The notes below the pieces were generated by a model, which saw only the letters and a list, made by a program, of their open reading frames with translations, made no database searches and had not been told where the DNA came from. From Gnetum montanum (taxonomy: Eukaryota; Streptophyta; Gnetopsida; Gnetales; Gnetaceae), in assembly GCA_015680685.1 (NCBI GenBank), contig MNCI01035354.1, positions 687,726-751,725 of the forward strand: a stretch of DNA of 64,000 bases. The letters are read 5' to 3'. Position 1 is the first letter of the stretch. Every line of letters starts with the position of its first letter. The position numbers were made by a program, and so were the translations under genes. Shown piece by piece: positions 33,468 to 44,851 of this stretch.

Positions 33468-34727
33468 AAAGAACTGTTGGCGACCATTTGGGACACGACA
33501 GCCAATGAGTATCCTTGAACAGGATTTAGGTGCTTGCTGGTCTCTGGCAACACCAAGGCCTAGATACCTCCAAATAAACTCAGTAGTTAATGTGAGTATG
33601 TGTGTGTACTGTTGTGGTATGCGGTTGTGAAAAATGAAACGATTACGTTGTGTGTAAACTATAAATGACTTATCTTAAAGAATTTCAGCCAACTTTGCCA
33701 AGTACTGTGAGTTTCTGAGAGTTCCTATTTTGTTCAATTGCCTAGTCTATGTGGTCCTTATAATACCTACTTGTAACAAATAAAATTTTGTAAAAACATT
33801 TAAGCACAACTCTACGAATCTACTTCTAATTTTCCCCAGAGAAAGAGATAGTTCCACAAGAAAACTAGAAATAGAGCAAGATTCAATGGAAATAGACAGA
33901 AAAGAAAGCAGATTTGTGTAGGCCTCAAATATTTAAACAAGGTAAAATGACACGAGTAAACACTTTGCAATAAAGCTATTCAAAATTCAATATCTACGAA
34001 TTGTTCAAACTTCCAAGGCTCAAATAAGCAATTTCTTCAAGACAATCCTACTATGCTACCAAAAATTGCTGCGTAAACTATCACGTACGAGACTCCATTT
34101 TGGCTAGATAATAGATGTCAACAATTGCATTCAACAGAACCTTCAAAAGACTTGACAATTTCTGATTGAAATACCACGGAGATTCACTTTAAAGATAAAA
34201 GGAAGCTATTCTGGTCCCATCAAAATACCAAAGATTTTCTGAACCCTCTTGACTATTGAATCGTTCAACGGCATGACTACAAGCAGAGGCTCTCTTACAA
34301 CGATCTCAATAGCAGTTCTTATACGTTGCACAATAACCAAATTCACTACTAAAATGCTCTTAAGGCTTTCAAACACAAGCGCTTCTATGGCAAAATTTTA
34401 ATAGAAATTTTCTATCATGCAACAAGAACAATAAGAGCAATCTAAAAATCCCAAAATTACTTGCCAAGTATGATACTATCTAAACCACTAGCTAAACAAT
34501 TTAAACAGAATAAAAAATAATAAGCATAACTCACAGGACTATGACAAAGAGGCTGAAATCTTTTCTTTAGCAAGTCATCTTACAAGAAATCCTTCACAAT
34601 TTCTTCTTTACAAATGCTCTTCTCCTAAGACTCAAAGTGTGTCTCCAAGTGAGAGCCCAAGTGTATCCCAAGTCTTCCAAAGTGTGTTATCTCCCTTGTG
34701 ATGATCTGATCTTCTTACCCCTGAAGC

Positions 34728-34736
34728 CTTTTTATA
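34728..34736 (-). promoter_or_regulatory. TATA box of D 5' LTR
   Basis: Reverse strand TATAAAAAG in the context CCTTATAAAAAGGCTTC; also at 25664-25656. Confidence 0.7.
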
Positions 34737-35519
34737 AGGTTCATAAGGTAGTTACATTCCAAAATATCTTAGCTAACTTTTCTCCCAAGTAAGGAGGTTA
34801 CAACTTACCCAACTAGTTAGGAGGAAGTTATGTAGTTAGGAAGTTATACATAAAGTTAGGAGGAATTTATGCTAACATTAATATTTGTAAATATTATAAA
34901 TTTTATGTAATATTACAAATATTTTAACATTAGTATTGCAAATATTTTATGAGTAATAACTTATATAATAATGTTTAAAAAATAATGTTTTAAGACTTGG
35001 AATAATTAAATTAAAGGTAAATCTTCAGCTAGGTACTTGGAATAATTAAATTAATGATAAGTTTTAGCGATAGATTAAACTGCAACTCTAGCATCAGTTA
35101 AAATATCTCCTGCTCTATGGATTCGGTTATACACCTGTCTTAGTGTGCCTTCATGTCTCCATTGCCACGTCTAGTGGGTTGGTATGGTGATAACGAATGC
35201 ATCGACGTCGGGCACTGCTGCTATTTTGGGAAATTTCAGATTGCAGGTTCACCATTACGAAGTTTTCTCTGGAACCAGTTAACACAGCAACCAAAATGTA
35301 TTCCCGCGTGTTGCCGATGAAATTCGTAAGACAGTGCAGTGGCCAATAGGGTTTGATGATGCAATCACTCCTAAGCTACCGACATGGACTGCCGCGCAGA
35401 ACAAGAGCTTGCTGATGCAGCGGTAGTGCTGGAGAAGAGGATGGTTTGAAGATGAAGATGCCCTGATATTATCAAGTAAATCTGATAATGAGATTGGGCT
35501 TTGAATGAAACGTGATTCT

Positions 35520-35690
35520 GTTTTTGCATGTGGATGAGGGTTTTGATTTTTTTTTCTGCTACCACATCCATGGCAAAGGGGTTTTGCCCCTTAAGAACTT
35601 GGCCATACCCATGGCGATGGCACTTTTCGTGGTGCCCGTCTGTGCTGTGATCAGCACTGTGCAGTTGGTGGTTTTGCACTCCCACTGCTC
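35520..35690 (-). pseudogene. RuvB-like Walker A fragment, 5' LTR copy of D
   Basis: TVLITAQTGTTKSAIAMGMA on the reverse strand; same fragment as 26400-26560 with T-to-S and other single changes. The following AMDVVAEKKIKTLIHMQ lies in the next frame. Confidence 0.55.
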
Positions 35691-36318
35691 TGGTGAAAAC
35701 ACGATTTTTCTGGAACGTCGTGATTTGGAATAGACTGAAAGCATAAATGGTTTCAGAAATGCAATTTTGATTTATTCGAGATCCTTTTCAAGCATGATGC
35801 CAAAGAAATATCGAAACAACAGCGAGACGAATGACATCTTCAGGGTCTTCCATGAATTTGACAATATTAGAAATTAAATCGGCAGTAACAAAGTTCTCCA
35901 GTCAAACCTGCTGATCATCCGCATTATTTACATCTCCTTTGCCTTTTCCTGCAACCTCCACTGGTTATCATCTCTGCTTGTATGTGTGTTTTCTCCACTA
36001 CCATTGCCGCGTTCAGCAAGCGTACGGTGTTAGGAATCGATGGATTGATTGTTGCCTCCTCCTCCTCTCACTCTCATTGCTGCATAATCTTCAAGACGAC
36101 GGAGGCGCTGCTGATTTTTATTTTTATTTTCTGGATTTTTGCAAGGCAGGGCCAAATATAAAACTGAGCTTAACAATGGTTAACAGGGATTTTTAATTTG
36201 AGACCTTTCTAGTGATTTTTTTGCATTACTCATAATTTTAAGCACATTCTTCACCAAAGCTTTTCAAGTAAATAATATAATTCCTTACTATTCCATAAAA
36301 TGGCTCAATGTGCCAACA

Positions 36319-36791
36319 ATCATATAATTACTTTATTAGTTCATTAAATCTCTCTCAACCCTTCTCTCCTAGTTAAGTGCATTCAGTACGACTGCTTCGA
36401 GCACGTGTGTTACGCTTGGTGATCCCAGCAATGACTAGCGTTTGGTAAGCAAGGTTGCATAGGATTAGGGTGTGAACGGTAAGTGGGAACGGATACTGAT
36501 GCTAGGTTAATTAAGGCTTAGTTAGTTAGTTAAAGTTAGTTAATTAGTCTCTTCACTCTTCACCTTGTCAGCATAGGAGATAAAATAGAGAAAAGATATA
36601 AAAATCATATACCTCAGACTTACTTAACCATACAACCGTGACAAATACAAGTAAGTCTGGGAAGACAACAAATAAGTAACCTTAAGTGTTCCATGAGGCA
36701 TGTAGGCACTTAGTCTGCGGAGTTCAACCGAATCGCACGTGTAATGCTCGTATTTGTATGGTTGAGTGTTGGGGTACCTTGCCACTCATCA
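36319..36791 (+). repeat. E1 5' LTR, right part
   Basis: Begins with the second ATCAT, aligns with 48103-48574 and ends ACTCATCA. Confidence 0.92.
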
Positions 36792-36792
36792 T

Positions 36793-36810
36793 TGGCACCA
36801 TTGCTGGGGA
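36793..36810 (+). other. Primer binding site of E1, Asp tRNA type
   Basis: TGGCACCATTGCTGGGGA, two CpG-type changes from the Athila site TGGCGCCGTTGCCGGGGA. E2 has TAGCACCGTTGTCGGGGA at 51674. Confidence 0.88.
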
Positions 36811-36934
36811 CTAAGTGTTTGTGCGCTAAGTAGAACATAGGAAATTACTCAGATCGTTGGCAGCTTAAACAAACCTTAGGGTTAATTAAATAAAAAATTT
36901 ATATAACGGTTAATCAGCACACTGACAAGACACA

Positions 36935-38829
36935 ATGTCTTCTTCTTCTTCTTGTAAGAGCATTTCACCACCTAGGGATCATACAAGAAATAGTCGGCAA
37001 TCTAAAACACATAACCAAAATCTGCCAGTTCCTCAACAATATAGGGTGGTATATACTCATCACGATGAGTATATACCAAATTTTACTTTTATCCTCCATC
37101 AAGATGAAAAACTACACTAGAGAGACTTCCAAGGTAACATAGTCTTACCTCCAAATCATGTAGTCCCTAACATGCTCCTCTATGCTCTGGCACAGATAGG
37201 CATGACGGAATTATACGTTGAATACATTGCGGAAGATTTTGACATGAGGGATTACCATCCCACAATCACACAACATCTAAGGGACTCAAGGTAGGAGAGC
37301 CATCATACATTGTTGAAGAGCAAAGGGGTCCCACATGTCCTAAGTGAAATTGGAGATGGTAAACCACTTATAACAGGTTCCCTATCGAAAGATGTTCCCC
37401 CTCCTAACATAGTGAGGAGGTGGGGTATCAGAACCTACGCTCCATAATACACAACCCTAGTTCTGATACCCATGAACACCAAGTGTTCACCAAGGGAACA
37501 AAAACACATGACAAGGATGGGCACTCAGATCATCATCACGATTGGGGCCCTAGCCATCAAAGAGAAGGTAAGAAACATCGTCATGGCGATGGTTCTTCTT
37601 CTTCTTCCCCCTTCATCACATCATTCACCCTCTCCTTCCACATTAGTGTGCATTCATCAAGAGCATAATAGTGAGGATACGGGTAAGTGAAATGAGAGAC
37701 CTAAACAAGAGAGTCAAGAGAGAGGACGAGGGCAATCTAGAGAGTCTAAGCATGAAAGAAGGGAAAGTAGGGAACAACGTAGACATCATAGACATCATGA
37801 AAGAGATGATCATGATGAACCCCTACTTGCCACCTGAAGTATGCTGGATATTATGGAGGGTATGAGAATACCAACAAGGCATCAAAAGGATAGTCGGATT
37901 AAGAGACTAGATATGAACAATATCCCACGCTTCGAAGGGGGATACAACGTTGATCCGCAAAATCATTTACAGGCATTCCACGATGCCTGCATCTTGCAGA
38001 ACATAGAGAATGAGTGACAAAATTAAAGTTGTTTCCCAGGACACTCATAAAGGAAGCAGAGGGTTGGTATCGGTCCTTAGAATCGAAAACCATTAGGAGA
38101 TGGAGTACGATGTTAGAACTCTTCAACGATAAATATCAAACATACTCCAGAGTGTCTAACTTGCGTAAGTAGATCCAAGGATGGAAGCAAGGTAATCATG
38201 AACCCTTGGATGCTGCCATGGGCCAATACTATGCATTGCTACATCATTTCCTGGGCCATGGTTACGCATAGTGGGATCAACTACGCCACCTCATAGATGG
38301 ACTAAGGTATGAAACTAGGAGAACCCTTGGGAAATATGCCCAAGGGAGACTATTAGAACTTAGATCCCATGAAATTCATCAATTTTTGGAGCAAGTAGCT
38401 AAAGAAGAAGGGGAGCTATGAAAAAGAGAAAGCATGGAAGAATATAACTGTGATCCTTCCCTCCGAAAGAGGGGAGTGAGATTCTACAATGAAGAGGATG
38501 AGTCACCACTCGAAGAGTTGGTGAATAGAAAAACCTTACCACTTCAAAAGTTAACAATAGAAGTATCAGCTAAGGTAGATGAAATATGGAGCTCCTTAGA
38601 CAGTAAAATTGAAACTGTCCTGAAATTTGTAGAGGAATCTAAGGAGGAACAAAGTAGTGACAAGGACAAGAAAAAGCGGAGAGATTTAGGCCATGCACTT
38701 GACAAGGGTAAGGGAAAAATAAATATCTCCGATGAGGTTGTGGATTTGGACACAGACAATGATGGTGGATGTGAGATCTGCCAATATGATCATCCTAAAG
38801 GATGTTGTCCAATCATCTCATATCTATAA
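36935..38829 (+). pseudogene. E1 gag
   Basis: Starts MSSSSSCKSISPPRDHTRNS, followed by YIPNFTFILHQDEKLH and a stop where E2 reads tryptophan (MHWRD). A histidine-rich segment (37420-37668), a capsid region IPRFEGGYNVDPQNHLQAFHDAC near 37925, and a last open block 38434-38829 ending in a cysteine cluster CEICQYDHPKGCC near 38770 follow. E2 (51816-53770) gives the clearer version. Stops and shifts are frequent. Confidence 0.85.
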
Positions 38830-39549
38830 GAGTCTGGGGTGTATGCACTCAACCTAAGACTTAACAGACGGTAGACACCCTGAAGGTTACCTTATCCCAA
38901 AGGTAACCCAAGATAGTTCCACCACCCATTGATGTACTATCCAAGTGGAACTCCACCACAACCCATTGGGCAACATCAACAGTGGTAATACCCACAGTCA
39001 TGGGGGATGCCACTGTCAAAACAACAATACCCTTACCGGCAACCAGATCCTTATGGCTACTACGTGCAGCAGCCAATTTCTCCAAGTGACTCCATGGATC
39101 AGACAACTCCACAACGTCACTACCCAGTTTAGGAATATTATCAAACTCCCTCTTTTAGAAGGGACACTCCACATGTATACCATCCTCCAAATCCATCCGC
39201 ACCTCTCACGTCAGTAGCTCCACCACCAACCGCTCCAACAATGCCAAGGGTATTTCCCACTCAACCGCAACAACCCAATGTCATGAGGGCTTCCAATCCT
39301 TAATCCTCAGTTGGTCTTAACAATATTATGCCAAAAAGACCTTTCTTCAGAACCAACAATCCAACTAAGCCCTCACCCTCATAAGCGGTTCAACATCTAA
39401 ACACCTCCATACCAAATAAGGTTTTGGGACCCCCTTCAAACCAAAAATCATGTCCAATGCATACAGTTATGTTAACACATACCGTTACTGACTAGATTAA
39501 GGTAGGCCACCTTTCCAAGAAATTATCTAATTCTAGGATCCCCCTAATT

Positions 39550-39909
39550 TATCTTCAGGTCATTGGGAATGAACCTCATAAGGCTCTTCTTGACTCAAGC
39601 TCCGGAGTCAACTTAATCTCACAAGAATTGTATAAAACCTGGAACCTGCCTCCACTCAAGAAGAGCAAAATTTTCTTAGAGTTGGCTGACCTGTCCATCA
39701 TTGTTCCTTTGGGACAGGTTGAGGACATTGTTACCACCATGGGTGGTTGGTCATACCCAGCTGATTTCCTGGTGATCCAAATAAACAATGAAAAGGGGGA
39801 TTTCCCAATAATAATGGGAAGGGCATGGCTGAGTACAATAGATGCACGCCTAGGAATCCACAATCTTTCCCTAGAAATATCCAAGAAAAATACTTTTGGG
39901 ATATTTTAG
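39550..39909 (+). pseudogene. E1 aspartic protease with altered active site
   Basis: LLDSSSGVNLISQELY corresponds to LLDSGSGVNLIS in E2; the catalytic D-S-G has become D-S-S. GDFPIIMGRAWLS is the second block. Ends at TAG 39907-39909. Confidence 0.88.
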
Positions 39910-40080
39910 AGGAAGAGAGTTTCATGCATCGCATATAGTGACACTGGGTGCCATTGCGTGCAGAAATCATGGGCGATGCGAAGTTTAACATTGCCTAGAT
40001 GCAATCGGTGTGCACAAGATATTGATGTACAAAAGTGCCTATATACAACAACCACACAACAAGAAAACACCTAGTGGCTA

Positions 40081-41300
40081 ATGGTTGATCAAGAGGGCAA
40101 CTCAATAACATGCATTGAACTAACTCAGGGGATAACTAGTGCTTACATTGAAAGCATAGATGTACTAGAGCAAGTTCGTTGCCAACTTCCAGCCCTTAAC
40201 TTCGAAAACATTAATTGGGGAAATTTGGAGATCCCTAAGGAATTTAGACAAGAGCCCCTAGACCTAAAATCATTGCCCACCGGTTTGGAATACATGACCC
40301 TTGAAAATGGAAAATCGGTAATTATCAACGCAAAACTTGTCCCCAAGCAAAAACAAAGCCTATTGAAAGTAATCAATAAATGGTCAAAATCCTTTGCCTG
40401 GTCATATCCTGAGCTAACCAGAATACACCCTAGGATATGCTAGCATAGTATTTACATGGACCCCTCCATGAAGCCTCAAAAACAACCACAGAGACTATTG
40501 AACCCGAAATTGAAACAAGTAGTAAAAGAAGAGATAGAACAGCTCCTCAAGGCCGAGTTCATATATCCCATTGCTAATAGTGAATGGGTTAATCCTCTAG
40601 TAATCATGCCTAAGAAGGGAGGCAAATGGAGGGTATGTATAGATTTAAGGCTACTGAATGTGACAACATTCAAGGATCATTTTCCATTATCGTTCGTCGA
40701 CCAAGTCTTGGACACTATAGCGGGGCATCGCTATTATTCTGGATGGGTATAGTGGATATAATCAAATACAAATAATACCAGAAGATCAAGCCAAAACAAC
40801 GTTCACTAGTCCCTGGGGAATGTTCGCATATAAGCAAATGCCATTTGGCTTGTACAATTCCCCCACCACATTCCAATGTTTAGTCCTAAGCATATTTCAA
40901 CAACAAATAGGAAACGAAGTGGAATTATTTATGGATGACTTCTCCACTTATGGAACAAGCTTTGATCAAGCCATAAACTAGTTAGAGCAAGTGCTGAAAC
41001 GATGCATTGAAACCAATCTAAAGCTCAACTAGCAGAAAAGCCATTTGATGGTTCAAGAGGGCATAGTACTGGGGCATAAGATTTCACAATCAGGAATAGA
41101 GGTAGACCCAGAAAAAGTAAAGGTTATCCAAGGAATCACTCGAGAACCAGAAATGGTCAAAGATATTCGATCATTCTTTGGACACACTGGCTACTATAGG
41201 AGATTCATTGAGAACTTCTCCAAGATTGCCAAATCATTGGTAGAATTAACGACGAAAGATGCACCCTTCGAATGGACCAGAGAATGTGAATGAGCATTCC
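40081..41300 (+). pseudogene. E1 reverse transcriptase
   Basis: KSFAWSYPELTRIHP, KEEIEQLLKAEFIYPIANSEWVNPLVIMPKK, KWRVCIDLRLLN, then a frame change near 40735, DGYSGYNQI, SPWGMFAYKQMPFGL, ELFMDDFSTYG (catalytic F-M-D-D near 40925), VLGHKISQSGIEVDPEKV and RSFFGHTGYYRRFI. Athila-type order, with stops near 40441, 40980 and 41030 (TAG for CAG) and frameshifts. Confidence 0.92.
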
Positions 41301-41731
41301 AAACTCTAAAACAAAGGTTGGTGGAAACCCCTATTCTACAAGCCCCCAACTAGTCCAGAACATTTCATAAAATGACCGACGCATCTAATTATGCCTTAGG
41401 AGCCGTACTAACACAGTTAGATGAACAAAAATGCCCTTATTACATCCATTGTGCGAGTACGAGTATTTCTGGGACACAACTCAACTACACAACTACCCAA
41501 AAGGAATTAATGGCTATAGTGTTTGCACTAGACAAATTTAGGCACTATGTGTTGGGCTACAAAGTGTATATTCATACTGATCATAGTGCAATTAGGTTCC
41601 TCATGAACAAGCCAATGGTAAGCCCTCGTATTATACGTTGGTTGGTAATCCTTCAGGAGTTCGACTTAACAATAGTAGACCAAAAGGGCACCGAGAATGT
41701 AGTCGCAGATCACTTATCTTGGTTGCACTGA
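41301..41731 (+). pseudogene. E1 RNase H (gypsy type)
   Basis: MTDASNYALGAVLTQ (D), TQKELMAIVFALDKFRHYVLG (E), VYIHTDHSAIRFL (D) and NVVADHLSWLH, all catalytic positions present in an uninterrupted 119-codon stretch from 41372. No archaeal-type RNase H follows. Confidence 0.92.
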
Positions 41732-41812
41732 GACAATAAAGAGGATGAATATGCCGTATTTGATCATTTTCCTGACGAAACCCTCTTTGCCGGTGTAATA
41801 AATAACCAACCC

Positions 41813-43164
41813 ATGAGAACAAATTGGTATAGTAACATTCTTACCTATCTCCTTTCCCAACAAACACCACAGGGGTTGGACTTTAGGAAGAAGAAACAGT
41901 TTCTTCATAAAACCAAGTACTTTATGAAAATCAAGGGACAACTCTATAAAGTCTGTCCTGATGGCTTGGTTCGATGGTGTGTACCTGATGAGGATCAATT
42001 AAGAGTTCTCCAGGATGCTCATGAGGGCCCCTGTGGGGGCCACTATGCAAGGAGACGAACAGCCATTAAGATCCTACTTACAGGATATTACTGGCCAATG
42101 TTATTTTGGGATGCCCATCAATTTGTCCAATCATGTGAGTGCTGTCAATGGGATGGTGGAATGACTACTAGAATGAAGGATGTTCAACAATGGATCTAAT
42201 CCTTGGAACCCTTTGACATTTGGGGAATAGATTTTATAGGGCCTATTACACCAATGTCCAATGGGAAAACTTATATCATTGTTGCTGTTGACTATTAACC
42301 AAATGGGCTGAAGCAGCTAATGTAACAGATTGCACATCGTCTACAGCTGCATGATTTGTACAACAACAAATCATAAATAGGTTTGGCATGCTGCGTGCAC
42401 TCATCTCTGATAATGGAACACATTTTACGGGTGCAACCTTTTGCAAGTTAATGCAATGCTTAGGGGTTGAACATAAATTAACCACACCTTATCACCCCCA
42501 AGATAATGGCCAAGCCAAGGTTACCAATCATAAGATTACGAGAATATTAATGAGAACAATTAGCAAATTTAGGTGAGATTGGAGCACGAAATTGAATAAT
42601 GCTCTTTGGGCGTACCGCTCCACTTGGAAACTCCCTACAGGCTAGTCTCCCTACGAGTTGGTGTACAGAAAACTTCCAATTCAAACTGAGCTCCGTACAC
42701 TATCCATGGCATGTGACCTCCACCTTGACCTTGATCTAGCACAAAAACAATAATTAGCGTCTCTAAACTTGCTAGACGAGAATCGATTGTTTGCCCTTTC
42801 ATCAAACGAGATACACAAGGCACATAACAAAAAATGTCATGACTTAAAAATTCAAAGGGTTAAGTATCAACCAGGAGACAAGGTCCTTTATTGGAACCCC
42901 ATGCATGTACCACAACGTATGAAATTTTAAACATTGTGGGAAGGACCCTACATTATCCATACAACCTTTCCCTCAGGAGCCATGACAATATACAAGCCTG
43001 AAACCCCTAATAAGAAATTATTGGTCAATGTGCAACAAACCAAACCTTTCCATGAACCCAAAACAGCTAGTGCAAATTACACCTCTAATAGCGGACAACC
43101 ACACTCCATATTTTGGATCTCTCCCTTTCCATTCAGTCATGGGGGAGATGGCCACCTGTGCTAA
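41813..43164 (+). pseudogene. E1 integrase
   Basis: HEGPCGGHYARRRTAIKIL and CECCQ give the zinc-binding HHCC; core [12 protein letters not shown] (D), LISDNGTHF (D), then DNGQAKVTNH where lysine (42517-42519) replaces the catalytic glutamate. C-terminal part PGDKVLYWN and TLWEGPYIIHTTFPSGAM continues to about 43060. Stops near 42198, 42297, 42352 and 42574. Confidence 0.9.
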
Positions 43165-43246
43165 TAAATCAAGGCCCTTAGTTCTTTTTAAGTTTTTGTT
43201 TTACACGTTTTTGTTTTACACATTTTTGTTTTACAAATTTCTTTAA
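43139..43246 (+). other. Short frame with FLFYT repeats, 15-bp repeat x3
   Basis: MGEMATCANKS then LVLFK and FLFYT pentapeptides encoded by 15-bp units at 43192, 43207 and 43222. E2 has the same frame with eight units. A function is not evident. Confidence 0.5.
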
Positions 43247-44851
43247 CTTTTCTTATTTTTGTTTTATAACATCGTTCATACTTTTCCATTTCTTATGTGT
43301 GTTATCCATCTTGTAAGTTTGTCACCCAATAAGTGTTTTTAATGATGGTATGAACTATTTTTCTATTGATTGCTAATGTTTGGTTTTTATCTTTAATTTA
43401 TGATGTTGATACTAAGGTATGGTTCTTTTGATATAGTAGACAATGAGTCCACTTCATCCATACATCCTCAAATTTCTATGGTCTCTCTAGGCTTGGAAAT
43501 GTACAGTCCCTTTTTAAATAAGAACTATCAACGAATCGATGACTAGGCATTTCTTAAACTAAGGAAGGACTCAAGGATTGAAAAGGGTGTGACTTCAAGG
43601 GAACTTGATGCATTTGCGTTGGCCATTCTCTTGGGTGCTTGGATGTTTTCTTCTTGAGTTTTTTTACCATTTCGATGTTACTTAATTATAAGGAAGCTGA
43701 GAAAATAAAAATAACCAAGTCTTTGCATGGTGTGGTTCTCATGCATAAACACATAAAACAAAAACAAAAAAAAATAGTGAGAATTCAAAGCACACCCCTT
43801 AGACAAAATAATCATTTGGGCTACAAGCACTAGTTATGGAACTAAAATAAAAATGTTCCCTCTAACTAAGGCCCTTCTCGCTTCCTATTCTTTTCTCCTT
43901 GTTTCGTCAAAATGGTGGTGCCTCCTGGGTGAAGGCATTCTTGTTACTTCAAGAGGATGGATTGGCCAAATGCATTAATGCAAAGTCACTGGAAGTGGTT
44001 TGTTTAAGGCTGGACTTGGAATGGGATCTGCTAAGTCACAATAATCATGAATTACAAAAGGGGTTGTACACCACCTTTTTCTTGAGATTCCATTCCATTC
44101 TCTTCTCTCCATCCTTCTTGCCATTATTCACCTCATTGCCGGTTGTACCATTAGTGTATATTTTGGTTGATGCATTGTTTTCTTTTTGGTAAATTCTTGT
44201 GGTTAAGACTTTAACTCTTATTCCAAATGACATTCCTAGAGCCTACGGACTCTTTGAATGTGGGTTTGTCAGGGCATTAGGGGCATGAGTCTACTTTGGG
44301 GAGGACCCATCGACATTCCTATTTGGTGCACCAGTTAAATTCGTTCCCTTAACATTTTTGCAAACAACTTTATTTTGTTCATTTTCATCTTGACATCTAT
44401 TTCATTGACATTATGGTTATCTCTTTTCCTCCATCTTTCTTGTTCTTTATTCTTTCTCCATTCTATCGCTACCGGAGGTTCGCTCTTAGTCATGGGGGTC
44501 TGGACCCAATTTTTTTCGATTTTCTCCTAACCCCTACATCTTCGGTAGTCACCATTATTATATCTCCAGATCCATATCAGCAATATCACAACTCAGCCAA
44601 TGGACCTTTCACCGAAGCAAGGCATCAACTACATTGAAATTCATTTACCCTTGCTAATATAAAGATTGTGTTGTGTGTGCAGATGGTAATCATACAACAA
44701 TGGATTGGATTTGGAAGGAACACTTGGAATGGAGTAGTGCTGAAAGCAGCTATGCAAGGAGCAAGACTGATGGCGCGCTTACGGATGGACAACGAAAGGT
44801 GCAATCTGAGCATTGGTAGTAGCAAAACTTCTTTCTCTCTCTCTTTCTCAG
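43247..44851 (+). other. E1 3' non-coding region
   Basis: Aligns with 55346-56870 of E2. No env-like or other protein domain found. E2 lacks about 85 bases present at 43875-43965. Confidence 0.7.

Larger units (their letters stand above)
10059..36318 (-). mobile_element. D: Tat-like Ty3/gypsy element on the reverse strand
   Basis: Its LTRs are 10059-10519 plus 24863-27204 (left, 3' LTR) and 33475-36318 (right, 5' LTR). Both ends read TGTTGGC and GCCAACA. Reading leftward from the right LTR: primer site, gag, protease, archaeal-type RNase H, reverse transcriptase, a 677-N gap, integrase, a small extra open frame and the purine tract. From 33349 to the N gap the whole gag-pol lies in one frame broken only by stops. 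Duplication ATCAT flanks it. Element B sits in the left LTR. Confidence 0.93.
33475..36318 (-). repeat. D 5' LTR (right LTR)
   Basis: 2,844 bp from TGTTGGCGACC to TGCCAACA. Reverse-strand TATA (TATAAAAAG) at 34736-34728, so U3 is about 34740-36318 and holds the RuvB-like fragment. It preserves the empty site for B at 33931. Confidence 0.95.

Noticed and set aside
43639-44637. Env-like gene in E1 3' region
   Set aside because: Short frames with no shared frame in E2, no signal peptide or membrane pattern I trust.
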